A DNA stretch of 64,000 nucleotides from Cladocopium goreaui (Eukaryota > Sar > Dinophyceae > Suessiales > Symbiodiniaceae), in the NCBI GenBank assembly GCA_947184155.2, contig CAMXCT020003167.1, positions 1 to 64,000 on the forward strand, in the 5' to 3' direction. Below, piece after piece: positions 18,276 to 30,102 of this stretch (positions are counted from its first letter, which is position 1; each line of letters begins with the position of its first letter). Both the position numbers and the translations under genes were made by a program. The notes under the pieces are model-generated. The model made no database searches. It had not been told where the DNA came from and was given only the letters and a program-made list of their open reading frames with translations.

Positions 18276-18853
18276 ATTGAAGTAACAAAATTACGGGGGT
18301 TCGATTTAAGGATTGATTCAAGGCAAAGTCAGCAGCTTTTGACAGACCTGTAGTTCGAATGAAGTTGTTTTTGTTTGAATATGTATCTGTGATTGTCTGT
18401 GTATTTCTGTAGCTTTGATTTGAGGATTGAATGGATTGAATGGATTGATGTCGGGGAAATTGTACAGGAAACAATGGTAATTGCATGTGTGTTCATCCCA
18501 TAGTGTAGGGAAATCCTGTTACAGTAGTTTCTTCATCCAATCTTGGGATAGTGGGGATTTCACAAATTAGATGTAGATATACATGTATATATATATATTA
18601 TATCAACGTGCGTAATCGTGCGTATACTTTGCGGTGATGAATAGTGAATACATCCCGGGCGAACGCGGATGGGGGGTGTATGGGAACGGGGTCCCATCAT
18701 TGGTCCCTACAAATTGCACTAATCGTTGCGGGCCCCACAATGTGCACTCTGGGTCGGTCAAAGTTGAGGCATCCTTCGGTGTCAAACATGGCGGGCCGCA
18801 GGGAAATCAAATCACTAGAGGGTAGTCTACTAAGAAAGATTAACACCCCTGGT

Positions 18854-18988
18854 TAACCTCTGGTACCCGTTTACAGTTTGCGACATTGAAGCCATGGCCC
18901 ATAGAAATAGTGGATTTACCCAGCATTACCCAGCTATAAAATAGTGGATCTTTCCAGTTCGCAAACTGTAAACGTTTACCAGAGGGTA
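18854..18988. mobile_element. Family A foldback, degenerate left end
   Basis: The right end reads GTTTACCAGAGGGTA. The left end is altered (TAACCTCTGGTACCCG). Internal arms GTTTACAGTTTGCGA and TTCGCAAACTGTAAAC are complementary. Confidence 0.65.
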
Positions 18989-19059
18989 TCTCCATTAGAT
19001 CCCATTAATTCCCATTAAACCACCATTAAACCACCATTAAACCCCACAACTTCTCCAAA

Positions 19060-19180
19060 TCTTCCACCCAACTCTTGCGGCGGCTCCCGCGGTAGGGTGT
19101 GAAATCGCTGGTTGGCATAGAGTTCTTTCGCAGCCTCCACACCCACCAACATGACGCCTCGAAGCGATAAAACAATGGTG
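19060..19180 (-). CDS. Exon-like island
   Basis: The minus frame encodes TIVLSLRGVMLVGVEAAKEL, then YANQRFHTLPREPPQE. It is GC-rich relative to flanks. Alternating strand and helix suggests a folded enzyme-like domain, but I cannot name it. It may join the island at 19375-19538 upstream. Confidence 0.4.
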
Positions 19181-19204
19181 CCCTAAGTCGTTAACTTGGG
19201 TGTT

Positions 19205-19360
19205 TATGAATACATATTGTGTAGGTATTGATGTATATTATATATATACATATGTATATATATATGTATATATATATATGTATATATATATATAAGTATA
19301 TATATAAGTATATATATATGTATGTATATAAGTATATATATATGTATATATAATCATATA
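19205..19360. repeat. (TA)n-rich microsatellite
   Basis: Runs of TATATA with interspersed TATG and TAAG words. Confidence 0.9.
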
Positions 19361-19374
19361 TATAATTAGGAAGG

Positions 19375-19538
19375 TTTCCAAAGTCATGGGGGTATCCCAA
19401 GCTCGATGCTTTGGGGTCCAGGGTCATCCCCAGCAGGTCGGCACAGCGCAGCTGGGCAGTGAGCGCAGCCATGAGGGTCGTCGAATCGTCGAAGGGCGGC
19501 AAAGTGAAACAGCAAAGGTCGAAAGCAAAGGCGAACAT
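19375..19538 (-). CDS. Exon-like island
   Basis: The minus frame encodes [20 protein letters not shown] and [20 protein letters not shown]. The composition is protein-like and GC-rich. Product unknown. Confidence 0.4.
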
Positions 19539-19734
19539 ATTCTACTATAGTATAGAAATAGAAATATAGAAATATATTAAAATATAGAAATAGAAATATA
19601 TTCTACAATACTATAGAAACATAGAAATAGTATTCTACTATAGTATTAAATGGTATTAACATATACCAAAGTCGAGGGTATATTCCATAGAATCATAACA
19701 CCGTCATTAACGATACTAATTGAACAATACATGG

Positions 19735-20140
19735 CTATTTAAAAGACAGCAAAGTGGAATAGAAACAAAGTGAAACAGAAAAGAAAGCAAAATGGAAAGA
19801 AAAGCACAATGGATCTGGAAAGGAAGCAAGGGAAACAGAAAAGAAAGCAAAGTGGAGGAGAAGAGTGAAACATAAAGTGAAACAGAAAAGCAAATAAGAA
19901 AGCAGTGAAACAGAAATGAAAAAAAGTAAAACAAAAGGAAATCAACGCAAAACAGATAAGAGAAACAAAGCAAAGTGGAAGAGAAAAGAAACCAAAGTGA
20001 AACAAACAAGAAACCAAAGTGAAACAGAACAAAAAAGCAAACTGAAACAGAAAAGAAAACAAAGCCAAAAGTGAACCAGAAAACAAGCTGACTGGAAGAG
20101 AATAGAAAGGTACAGTACTCGAAACAGAAAAGAAAAGCAA
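19735..20140 (+). repeat. Purine-only minisatellite, strongly strand-biased
   Basis: About 400 bp on the plus strand are almost wholly A and G with few C, made of variations on GAAACAGAAAAGAAAGCAAA. The Phe/Leu/Ser-rich minus ORF across it is an artefact. Such tracts can form triplex DNA. Confidence 0.85.
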
Positions 20141-20150
20141 TGATTTTGGA

Positions 20151-20245
20151 TAATTTAACATAGCCATGGAAAATCACCATTTTTAATAGGTAAACCATCT
20201 ATAAATGGGCAATTTTCCATGGCTATGTTAAATAACCAGATGGTA
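20151..20245. mobile_element. Family A foldback, left end lost
   Basis: The arms AACATAGCCATGGAAAAT and its complement are present and the right end reads AACCAGATGGTA. The left terminus lacks CCCTCTGG. Confidence 0.7.
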
Positions 20246-20519
20246 TATACATAGAGACGGACTTATAACTGGAGGGGCACCACCTTGTACAAACTTCTTT
20301 TAGCCAACGATAATCTGATCTGGGAATCCTGCTATGCTGGAAAATCCCAACTTACAACCGCTAGTAACTTGCTGGAGGGTATCTGACCGGAAAATCCCAA
20401 CCGTAGTGATATCAAGTGATATCTACCATAAAACCTGGTATGTCATTTCACATATCAAGTTATATCAAGTTGTATCTACCATAGTTATATCAAGTTATAT
20501 CAAGTTTATAACACATCTA

Positions 20520-20582
20520 CCGTATATATATAAACATATATATCATACATATATATATATATATAATCATATATATATTAAA
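20520..20582. repeat. (TA)n-rich microsatellite
   Basis: TATATA runs with CATA interruptions. Confidence 0.85.
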
Positions 20583-20611
20583 TTATATCCTAGTTCTTTC
20601 AACCAACTAAT

Positions 20612-20682
20612 TCGGTTGACAGCCCCACAGAGCGCTCGCCTCCAAAGATCATCATCAGACTGATCCACACCTGCGCCAGCAA
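20612..20682 (-). CDS. Exon-like island
   Basis: After a GGCGCAG acceptor-like edge the minus frame reads VDQSDDDLWRRALCGAVNR. Short, GC-rich, unknown product. Confidence 0.35.
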
Positions 20683-20967
20683 GAATCCCCGGGAAAATAC
20701 AGGATCATATGATCATACGCTATATGCTGCTATATAGAAAATATATGAAAATGATGTATCATCTATAGAAAGTCAGGAAATTCATTGGATTTGGTTTTCT
20801 TGGGAAAATAATACATGACATCCTGAATTTTCCCACGGACAATGGGAGGCTTCCGATCTCAATCGTCCACTCAATTCTGAGAGAATTTCAGATTCCAAGT
20901 GCTGTCCAGCCAAATCCCTACATTGTTGTCACTTAAATGGTGTGTTTCTTCCATCCCCATTGTGTAC

Positions 20968-21065
20968 CTGGTTGGTGGTTTTAACCATCTTGAAAAATAT
21001 TAGACAATGGGAAGGATTATCCCATATACTATGGAAAATGAAAAATGTTTGAAACCACCAAACAG
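20968..21065. mobile_element. Family B foldback element
   Basis: The 98-bp copy runs from CTGGTTGGTGGTTT to AAACCACCAAACAG and contains TCTTGAAAAATAT. Confidence 0.85.
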
Positions 21066-22255
21066 TATTCCCATGAAATCCCATTTGATTTCGCTTATAG
21101 ATGATTTTCAACCATAAACCCACCATCAAAAGATTCGTCGAATTAGATAACGCACCTCCAATCATTGGGGGATACCACTAATGAAACTTTAATAAAATAG
21201 ATCTATACCATAAAATCATAGAAAATCACCACCATAAACGCTTGCCATCTTTCCCCTGAAATTGGCATGGCATGTCATGGCTAGGTTCCATCCCCATTTG
21301 GGCAAGTCCGCCATGGCTACCCCTGTATTGCTTGGTGCTTCGGTATCCTGTAGATGACAAGAGCCAGTAAGAGTTTCTTTTTATAGATTTTATAGATGAT
21401 GATCATCCAACAAAAACACAAATATCATCATCCCGTATTAGATAGATTGCGTACAATCATCATCAACTAACCGCGGTAAAACCATAATGGTATACTATAT
21501 ATATTTATGCATATATATATATGTAGTGTATATTTAGTGTGTATTTATATTTATATATATATGTATTATAATATATATGCATATATATATGTATTCCATA
21601 TAGATTACAAAACCCCATGATAACCACAGCACATGGCGATCTTCATGGCGCTGTGGACATCTGTGGACCCAGTGAACCTCCACGGGAATGATCATCAGAA
21701 GCCGAATCAACTGTCCTGAGGTGCCCGTCTTTATGTATGTGTATATGTGTGAATGACATATAGATATTAATTGGTATATATTGTGTATAACATATGTGTA
21801 AATATATGTATATATATATATATGTCTGTATATATATATATGTGTATATTGTGTATATAAATAATTATGTGTATATATATAATATGTATATACATGTACA
21901 TATGTATATATATACAGTTGATATCATGATAAATCACATGATGAGAGCAATATTATATTATCAAATCGCATTTGATCTTACAGTAATTGCTCCATTTGGA
22001 CTTTAGAGCAATGTATCCCATGATCTTGCTGTCTTTTTCTGTTGCTGCAGGTTCAAAATCCTTTTAGATGGCTGGCAATCGGCACTGTTTTCTTGTGCTT
22101 TGCTGACATTTGCGTAGTGACTTATAGCTGAGTTATAAGTATACATATCTAAATTCATATCTGTGGAATATCTAGCAGCTTATCATGTGTGTATAGAATG
22201 TATGTACAGATAAGTATATTTATGTATATTGATATGGCTCAACACTATTGCCCCA
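21066..22255. other. AT-rich stretch without a supported gene
   Basis: TA-rich microsatellites lie at 21490-21600 and 21770-21925. Weak minus-strand coding hints occur near 21275-21350 (APSNTGVAMADLPKWGWN) and 21640-21725, but neither can be bounded. Confidence 0.4.
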
Positions 22256-22330
22256 AAAGATGGGCATGTCGCAGGCGGTTGCAGGGGTCATATCCACAGT
22301 TATCGTGTAGCCACTTGGAACCCCAACTGC
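22256..22330 (-). CDS. Exon-like island
   Basis: The minus frame reads VGVPSGYTITVDMTPATACD with protein-like composition. The opposite strand also has an open frame, so strand is not certain. Confidence 0.3.
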
Positions 22331-22896
22331 ACATCCAAGTACCCTATCATACATGATCTTACATATCAACAGAACATATTGTGTTGTATGTTCTTATTTT
22401 GATATCAAGATTTGATATCATCAAATTATTCAACTGTGATTTGCTAAATATGTAAATATGCTTCGAGGGATATGTTGAATGTGTTTTTCTGTCAGAAAAT
22501 GGTTCAAGCGATGTGTATTTGCCAGAAAATGTGGTCACTTTGAGAAACACCAAGTGTAAGCCATACTGGTCAGATACAATAGATCAGCTATGATCAGCTA
22601 GAGATATTGATGATCTGCAAATCATCTATAATGATAGACCATCATTGATAGTTGACTAAAATTTGGAGTCTAAAATGATCAGTATTAAATATCTAGAAAT
22701 AGATCAACTAAAATCTACAAATAATAATAAACTAATATCTAATATCTAATAATCATTTTAAATATCTATTAACATGATCTAAACGTAAATCTATATAATC
22801 ATTAATTTAATTATCTACTGTAATAGAATCTATTATGTTTCATGTTTAATAATATTATTATCTATAATGATATCTAAAATGAAAATCTGCAAATCC

Positions 22897-23040
22897 TTAG
22901 ATGATCTCTGCCAGATTTTCTGCAAATTTTTGGTCCAAGCTGCTGAGTAGTCCAAGGGAACCCACCACAAGCAGCACCACGCCCAGGAACCATGGCCTCG
23001 GCCATTTCGAACGTCCGGATGGGTCGTGCCGTTCACGGGA
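22897..23040 (-). CDS. Exon-like island with a membrane helix
   Basis: The minus frame encodes a basic stretch RHDPSGRSKWPRP followed by a clear transmembrane segment WFLGVVLLVVGSLGLLSSL and an amphipathic tail ending in a stop. It may be the last exon of a membrane protein. Confidence 0.45.
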   Translation of the reverse strand, partial: SRERHDPSGRSKWPRPWFLGVVLLVVGSLGLLSSLDQKFAENLAEII

Positions 23041-23472
23041 CCTTTTTGTTCGGACCAGAAAGCCCAACAAAATGAGTAAAACCTGGCGAAGATGAGTCAA
23101 ATCCGACCAAAATCCTATGAAAAGAGTCGCACTTTCTTCTGAAAGAGTTATAAATTTCTAACTTTTCTGGGGTTACTATGCAGATAATTCTGGGGAAATT
23201 CTTGTGGAATATGTCAAATATTTAATATTTTCCAGATACTTGAAATCATGTCCAGATTATCTAAGAAGATCATTTCTCTGATTTGCCAGATGGAAATCAC
23301 AAACAATTCCAAACCATCACATCATTCATCTGGGCAACAAAAAAACGGCTCAAGTTTGGGCATCACACAAAAATTGTTTCCAGGCACCAAGGTACCGAGA
23401 GCGGAAGTGAACCCACCTTTAGCCCAGTCTTATCCAGCTTCAAGGCAGCCATATAAATCCCTTCAAATGATG

Positions 23473-23577
23473 TACCCTCTGGTTATGTCAAAATAGCTAT
23501 TGAAAATGACCATTTATAGTGGATTTTCCCATTGAACATGGTGATTCTCCATAGTTATGTTAAATTACCAGAGGGTA
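23473..23577. mobile_element. Family A foldback element
   Basis: A typical 105-bp copy: TACCCTCTGGTTATG at the left, AATTACCAGAGGGTA at the right, with TA at both ends. Confidence 0.9.
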
Positions 23578-24198
23578 TGAACAAGAAGAAATGAGACAGG
23601 ATGAGACATGCACATCTTCCCCTGCGAAATCAGATATGGATGTGCGATGATTTCCAGCGCCTAGGGATGACCAATGTGACATTCAAATATTCATGACGGA
23701 AGCACAGTGCGTTGACTTTTCCCCGTAAGCATCATCAGAAAAAAAAACGTCAATTGAAGCTTACAATGACAGCAATGGTCTCTTGATTACTTGAATCTCA
23801 GCTTCAAAAGCCCTTGTCCAGCCTGGGACTCTCATAATTTATATATATATACACCCTCTGGTTATTTAACATAGCCATGGAAGCCATGGCCCACAGATGG
23901 CTTACCTATTAATAGCATGGCGGATCTTTCCATGGCTATGTTAAATAACCAGATGGTATAATATATATATATATTCAGGATACTCCATGAGATAACAAAA
24001 AAACAACAAGCAGTCCATCCGGTCCCCAGGGTCTTAAATCTTCAAAATCATACCATAGCCATAGGATAAATCAGAACGCTTCACTACTCTGAAGTAATTA
24101 TAAGATATTATAAGACCATTAAGATCCATTTAGGATAAATATTCGGATAAATATATGGATAAATATATAAATAAATAACCACAACATCATTCCGGATA
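23578..24198. other. No gene seen; one family A copy inside
   Basis: The stretch is AT-rich and contains the foldback at 23851-23958 and no frame with protein-like composition. Confidence 0.4.
23851..23958. mobile_element. Family A foldback element
   Basis: Left end ACACCCTCTGGTTATTT, right end AAATAACCAGATGGTA, joined to a TA microsatellite at both sides. Confidence 0.85.
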
Positions 24199-24205
24199 TT
24201 GGAAG

Positions 24206-24400
24206 ATGATTGGATGGGGGATACCATCCACGTCCTATCCATCACAAACTTCCCGTCCTGGTCCAAGCCACGTGTGCCACACTGCCCGAACTTTCATCGC
24301 CGAGTTTTTCAGCGTCGTGACGGACAACATCTTTGCGATGTTAGCGTCCCCGGTTCCGAGCTACGTTTCCGCGCTATGCAAGGAAAATCGGAAGCGATGA
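24206..24400 (+). CDS. Exon-like island, strand uncertain
   Basis: The plus frame reads ARTFIAEFFSVVTDNIFAML and PSYVSALCKENRKR. The minus strand also gives a plausible frame (NIAKMLSVTTLKNSAMKV). GC content suggests an exon on one of them. Confidence 0.3.
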   Translation: MIGWGIPSTSYPSQTSRPGPSHVCHTARTFIAEFFSVVTDNIFAMLASPVPSYVSALCKENRKR

Positions 24401-24644
24401 AGATGGGAAAAATACTTGTGTCCATAGTGTTTCCTCTTTTGGGTTTGATGTCTTTGGTAGTAAATTGATTGTCTGTTTGCTTCAAATCGTCTTGTCAGTG
24501 ACCATTCAACTTTCGCTGAAATCGTTGGTCCATGGAGCCCAAACCGCGGCACATTTGGAGCCGTTTTTTTTTGACTGAGACTTTCCTGACCCCAGTCATC
24601 TGGGTTGTCTGAAAATAGATTGTACCCCATGTCATTAGCATTTT

Positions 24645-24759
24645 CCATCTGGTTATTTGTTACATAGCCATGGAAAGATCCACCAATTTTTAAGTTCGGT
24701 AAACCATCTATTTCTATGGGCCATCTATACCATGGCTATGTTAGTCATAACCAAATGGA
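24645..24759. mobile_element. Family A foldback, divergent ends
   Basis: Ends CCATCTGGTTATTTG and TCATAACCAAATGG, with the TTAAGTTCGGTAAACC centre block. Confidence 0.75.
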
Positions 24760-25360
24760 AAATGGAAAATGGATGATGAACTCCGATAAACCATTGGATC
24801 TTGGGATATCTTCAGACAAACCCATCTGTAGAAGGTGTCCACGGGATCATCCTGATTTTATTTTCGGCCCAAACAACACACCCCGGTTCTTTGACGAAAC
24901 CATGTGGGAAACGAAAAAAATCCTAGCTGTCCTAGCTCTTCCTTGACGGTTCCCTATGTTTTATGGGGATTTATGATGATTTATATGGATACAATCATAG
25001 TTCCTTTTTGCTGCCGAACCGCCAACGAGTTGACATTGAAAAAAAGCACAAACCATCCCATCCCCGCCATGACCCATCTCCCCAAATGTTGTCCAACTAA
25101 GAAAAAAACACTGAGAATCCATCATTTTGGTACCAAGTTCATCGAGTTTCATATTCCATGGAACCTTTTTTTTCTGCCCCCAGGAGAAATTGCACGTGCC
25201 GAATCATGGTTTTTGGCTGGGCATTCCATTCCACCATGCAAAAATGAGTCCCAAAAAAACATGTCCGCCTCCCATTCACCAAAAAATCTATCCTGTACAT
25301 GTCTGGATAAGTCTCCAAGGTTCAAAGAATGTCCTTAAGGTTTCCATCATCTTCAACGAT
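24760..25360. other. Mostly non-coding, weak coding hints
   Basis: Plus-strand frames around 24790-24945 (CRRCPRDHPDFIFGPNN) look partly protein-like, but no borders are visible and the rest is A-rich. Confidence 0.3.
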
Positions 25361-25519
25361 CTTCATAAATATCTCATAAATATCTCATAAATATGGGTTT
25401 GTCTGAAAATAGGGTATATTCCCAATTATACCCATTTAAAAACGGGATAATGATCAGCAAAACCATTGGGATCATTGGGTTTAGGGGTACACGACATTTT
25501 CAGACACACCCATATCTTC

Positions 25520-26588
25520 AAACATCCCTGAAAAAAACTCATAAATATCTCATAAATATCTTCATAAATATCTCATAAATATCTTCAAACATCCCTGAAA
25601 AAACTCATAAATATATCATAAATATCTTCATAAATATCTCATAAATATCTCATAAATATCTTCAAACATCCCTGAAAAAACTCATAAATATCTCATAAAT
25701 ATCTTCATAAATATCTCATAAATATCTTCAAACATCCCTGAAAAAACTCATAAATATCTCATAAATATCTTCATAAATATCTCATAAATATCTTCAAACA
25801 TCCCTGAAAAAACTCATAAATATCTCATAAATATCTTCATAAATATCTCATAAATATCTCATAAATATCTTCAAACATCCCTGAAAAAACTCATAAATAT
25901 CTCATAAATATCTTCATAAATATCTCATAAATATCTTCATAAATCATCTCATAAATATCTTCATAAATATCCCTGAAAAAACTCATAAATATCTCATAAA
26001 TATCTCATAAATATCTCATAAATATCTCATAAATATCTTCAAACATCCCTGAAAAAACTCATAAATATCTCATAAATATCTTCATAAATATCTCATAAAT
26101 ATCATTCAAACATCCCTGAAAAAACTCATAAATATCTCATAAATATCTCATAAATATCTGATAAATATCATAAAATCTTCAAAATCCCTGAAATAAAATC
26201 TCATATCTTCAATATATCTCATCAGAAAAAACTCATAAATATCTCATAAATATCTCATAAATATCTCATAAATATCTTCAAACATCCCTGAAAAAACTCA
26301 TAAATATCTTCAAATATCTCATAAATCTCATAAATATATTCAAACATCCCTGAAAAAACTCATAAATATATAAATATCTCATAAATATCTTCATAAATAT
26401 CTCATAAATATCTTCAAACATCCCTGAAAAAACTCATAAATATCTCATAAATATCTTCATAAATATCTCATAAATATCTCATAAATATCTTCAAACATCC
26501 CTGAAAAAACTCATAAATATCTCATAAATATCTTCATAAATATCTTCATAAATATCTCATAAATATCTTCAAACATCCCTGAAAAACC
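25520..26588 (+). repeat. Satellite of 11/12-bp monomers in ~66-bp higher-order units
   Basis: Monomers CTCATAAATAT and CTTCATAAATAT are grouped into units closed by CTTCAAACATCCCTGAAAAAA. About 15 units are present, with monomer number varying. A short start of the same array lies at 25362-25393. Confidence 0.95.
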
Positions 26589-26735
26589 TCTGGATCTCCA
26601 CACTTTGTAAAATGATCGCCCCTCCCCTGGATCTCCCGCACCAAGAGCCAAAAGATGGCCATTTGACCGAAGGACGCCCAGGCCACACAGGTCTCGGCGT
26701 GGCCGGGGATCTCCAACGCTCCAACGGTGATGACT
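26589..26735 (-). CDS. Exon-like island
   Basis: The minus frame reads VGALEIPGHAETCVAWASFG, then QMAIFWLLVREIQGRGDHF, with a hydrophobic helix. It directly abuts the satellite, so the satellite probably lies in the following intron. Confidence 0.45.
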
Positions 26736-26764
26736 TTTTTCTGGGTAAAAAATGGTGACATATG

Positions 26765-26825
26765 GGAATCCTATGGGATATACATGATATACATGATATA
26801 AATGATATAAATGATATAAATGATA
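26765..26825 (+). repeat. Short tandem repeat, ATGATATAA unit
   Basis: ATGATATA(C/A) words are repeated about seven times. Confidence 0.8.
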
Positions 26826-26987
26826 TAAGGTAGGATTTTTTTCATAGGGAAACCAACCAGACACAATTCGGTTTTCACTGGATTGAAAGTCTGCCTTTTA
26901 AAGCGATGCTAAACTCGGTGCAGTCCAATCCGTTGATTCGATCATTCATCAACAATCATTCAGGGCAGCGGATATGAATAGTTTAAC

Positions 26988-27092
26988 TACCCTCTGGTAA
27001 TTTAACGTAGCTATGGAAAATGGCCATTGATAGTGGATTTTCCCATTAAAAAATGGTGATTTTCCATAGTTATGTTAGTTTACCAGAGGGTA
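26988..27092. mobile_element. Family A foldback element
   Basis: A 105-bp copy with perfect ends TACCCTCTGGTAA / TTACCAGAGGGTA. Confidence 0.9.
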
Positions 27093-27503
27093 TGTTTAAT
27101 ATGATTTAATCATATTTAATGATCATAGTCATTATAGTTGATATACATAAACTAATATCTGATCTGCTGAATGATTCAGAATACATCAACAATCATTGTG
27201 ATTGATCATTCTTCTCGAACCTCACCAACCCTTTGCTTATCATTATCATCTTATCATCATTTTGTACGAACTATACGGTGTAATGATCATAATTATGTCC
27301 ATTATGTCCACATATGATACTCCCGCTGAAACAATCATAAAAAAAAGTCCAATGGTTGCTGGGTCTGACTTATTGTTACTGTATCCGTTGTATTATCTTA
27401 TGAGTATGATTCATCGCAGACACTCACTATCATGTTGGTGTTGAATTCCCTTCATCATATTTCACAAACCTGACATGTTAGGGGAGAGTGAAATATATCC
27501 ATA

Positions 27504-27613
27504 CTGGTTGGTGGTATACCTACCCCTCTGAAAAATATGAGTTCGTCAGTTGGGATGATGACATTCCTAATATATGGAAAGTCATAATCCAAATGTTGCA
27601 AACCACCAACCAG
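27504..27613. mobile_element. Family B foldback element
   Basis: Ends CTGGTTGGTGGTATA and CAAACCACCAACCAG, flanked by TA on both sides. Contains the full GAGTTCGTCAGTTGGGATGA core. Confidence 0.9.
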
Positions 27614-27679
27614 TAATGATATTTAAAACCATAATCTGCAAATAATGATGTTAGGGCAGAGTAATTTTTTTGTTCACTT

Positions 27680-27810
27680 TTCGAAAGCTTCCCATTTCAC
27701 AATCGTCTCTCAGACACCAACCAGGTGGATGTCTTTTGGGGCTCCGCACCCACCAATCGGACGGGCGCCCGGTCGCCAAGGCCACCTTTTTGAAGTTGGG
27801 AACGTTGGAC
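27680..27810 (-). CDS. Exon-like island
   Basis: The minus frame reads NFKKVALATGRPSDWWVRSP, then KRHPPGWCLRDDCEMGSF. GC-rich with Trp and Cys, unlike the surroundings. Product unknown. Confidence 0.4.
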
Positions 27811-28098
27811 GGGGTTGATGGTGCTTGGGGGGTTGATGGTGGAGGTTGAAGCATACTCAAAACATCTCAAAACTACTCAACTCTTGCAGATGTTTTTTTT
27901 GTTTTTTTTCTGATGGTTGCATACTGAGGGAACTTCCAAATATTCCAATATATTCCAATATTGGGACCAGCTCAGCACTGACGTAACGAAGCACTTAGCA
28001 ATCTGTTCATTACCAGTCTAGTGACCTGGGGCTTCGTAGTCTTTTGGATCCCCCGGCAATCAACCGTGGCAATAGACCATCCCCTAAAAAAGGGCAGT

Positions 28099-28300
28099 TT
28101 ATAGGGGAAAAACATGAACATCATCTATAAATGAGACATTTTCCAGCATGCCAGTTTGATGACATTGGATACTTCTTTCAATGTCGCTTATCACTTCGAT
28201 CATGGCAGGTTGATAAACATCCTGAGAGCTGGGCCAGGAAGGGTAAAACGTCCAAGGATCCGTAGATGCAAAGTTGAACCTGAGCCAAGACCTTCGTGTC
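28099..28300 (-). CDS. Exon-like ORF, probable 3' exon
   Basis: The minus frame reads FASTDPWTFYPSWPSSQDVY, then QPAMIEVISDIERSIQCHQ and MLENVSFIDDVHVF before a stop at 28099. The alternating aromatic and helical pattern is protein-like. No family is recognised. Confidence 0.45.
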
Positions 28301-28339
28301 TTCTGATCCTTCAACTTGTTGGTAGCCAAGAATGATTAG

Positions 28340-28442
28340 CTGGTTGGTGGTTTTAACCATCTTGAAAAATATGAGTTCGTCAATGGGAAGGATCATCCCA
28401 TATATTGTGGAAAATAAACAAATGTTTGAAACCACCCAGCAG
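28340..28442. mobile_element. Family B foldback element
   Basis: Left end CTGGTTGGTGGTTTT; the right end is slightly altered (GAAACCACCCAGCAG). Confidence 0.85.
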
Positions 28443-28553
28443 CAAAAAATTATTAGGGTGACGCAAGGCCACCAGGATTTTGACACTGAGCTTTCAGCTG
28501 AGTCAAGTTGCGTCCACACTAAGTCAACTGTCATGTCAAAAACACAGTGCCAT

Positions 28554-28657
28554 TACCCTCTGGTAATTTAACATAGCTATTGAAAATGGCCATTTATAGT
28601 GAATTTTCCCATTAAAAATGGTGATTTTCCATGTTTTTGTATGTTTACCAGAGGGTA
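28554..28657. mobile_element. Family A foldback element
   Basis: A 104-bp copy with perfect termini. Part of the right arm is replaced by ATGTTTTTGTATG. Confidence 0.9.
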
Positions 28658-28832
28658 CCATTACCATTACCCTGATCTTAGATGCAGCTCCAAAGGATCA
28701 AGATTTCGCTGCCAGGTCCCTGGCCTAATTCATAAAATCTGTCCTGAAAAACAAAAAGTGTAGCCCCGACATTGAAATATGCTTTATAACCTATCCAACA
28801 GTAGATATTATATGGCAGTGTGTCAAAACCTT

Positions 28833-28918
28833 GCACCCCTGGTGAACATCAAAATAGCTGGTAAATGGATGTTCATCCCACTAAAAATGTATCTATAGGT
28901 ATTGACCCATACCCATAT
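28833..28918 (+). repeat. Family C repeat
   Basis: It starts CCCCTGGTGAACATC. A 60-bp stretch beginning AGCTGGTAAATGGATG is identical to the copy at 33151-33240. Confidence 0.75.
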
Positions 28919-29049
28919 AATTGTATATATATACATAATACTCTGTCCACCTGAAACCATTGAAATGTCATTATAAACCTGTAAACCTAGTGATGTCAAA
29001 CAACTTGCGTATGGTTTGGGTGGCCCGCATAGTAAGATTGGTGGTTCTC

Positions 29050-29200
29050 ACATGCCATCTGATTCTGCAGCTGAAGGGCAATCAAATCGGTACATTTCCA
29101 AAAGAGATGCCCGGACCTGACAGCCGTCAAACAATGGGGATATGGCGCCAAGTGGTTTCGAAAAAAGCATTGGAACATAAATTTCTCTACAACAATTGAA
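29050..29200 (-). CDS. Exon-like island, strand uncertain
   Basis: The minus frame reads FSKPLGAISPLFDGCQVRAS, then LLEMYRFDCPSAAE. The plus strand is also open. Weak call. Confidence 0.25.
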
Positions 29201-29750
29201 CATGGTTAGTGGGGAATCCCATGATGTAGGGGTCCCGAAATTTAGGAAATGCATGGAAATGCTATGAAATGCCCAAGAGGATTTGTTTGGGGACAGGGCA
29301 CTGTACCTTATGAAAAAACACCTCAGAGTTGAGAAAATCCGTCGATGGAAAAACCTCGATTTTGGTAATGTGACACCCATCCATATTAATATGGATATTC
29401 AATGGGGCCTTTTCCGTTGCTAGGGCAGATGGTAGATGATTAGGGGGTATTTATTGAATAAGTCTTTGACCATCTGACCATCCCAAAATAGGTTTTCTAA
29501 AAATGTGTAGAAAGCCTCTAGAGTAATCAAACATGGCAATGGAAAATCCCCAGTGATGCAGTACCGGAGGGCAATAGCCGTGGATTCTCTGGAGCTGACT
29601 GCTTGGTTGGTTTATAACCATATTATATATATATATATATATCCCATAGCTCCCAACTTGAATCCATTTACCCAACTAGTTAGGTGCCAATTATAGTTTA
29701 GATACCTTCCAATGATCATCCATGATTACTGTACCTAACTAGTTAACTTT

Positions 29751-29853
29751 CTGGTTGGGGGTTTCAACCCCTCTGAAAAATATGAGTTCGTCAGTTGGGA
29801 TTATTCTTCCAATATATGGAAAAATAATCCAATTGTTCCAAACCACCAACCAG
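29751..29853. mobile_element. Family B foldback element
   Basis: Ends CTGGTTGGGGGTTTC and CCAAACCACCAACCAG, 103 bp. Confidence 0.9.
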
Positions 29854-29877
29854 CTTTAGCTAACTAAGTCCATGACC

Positions 29878-29971
29878 CATGTTTTTACCCGTCATTTTGG
29901 CGACATCGGCCTCAGCATGGACATGGATCCGCTGGGCAAGGCTGTCCTGGCCGGATGGGTCAACGGTCCTT
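29878..29971 (+). CDS. Exon-like island on plus strand
   Basis: The plus frame reads RHFGDIGLSMDMDPLGKAVL then AGWVNG and a stop. Both minus frames are broken. GC-rich; product unknown. Confidence 0.4.
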
Positions 29972-29998
29972 AGGAAAAAAATGGATTTCTACATAAGG

Positions 29999-30102
29999 TA
30001 CCCTCTGGTAAGCTAACATAGCTATTGAAAATTACCATTTATAGTGGATTTTCCCATTGAAAATGGTGATTTACCATAGTTATGTTAGTTTACCAGAGGG
30101 TA
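29999..30102. mobile_element. Family A foldback element
   Basis: A 104-bp copy with perfect TACCCTCTGGTAA / TTACCAGAGGGTA ends. Confidence 0.9.

Noticed and set aside
19716-20198. 160-codon Phe/Leu/Ser-rich minus ORF
   Set aside because: Product of the purine minisatellite read on the opposite strand.
25520-26588. Possible CRISPR-like array
   Set aside because: Units are contiguous tandem repeats without unique spacers, in a eukaryotic context.
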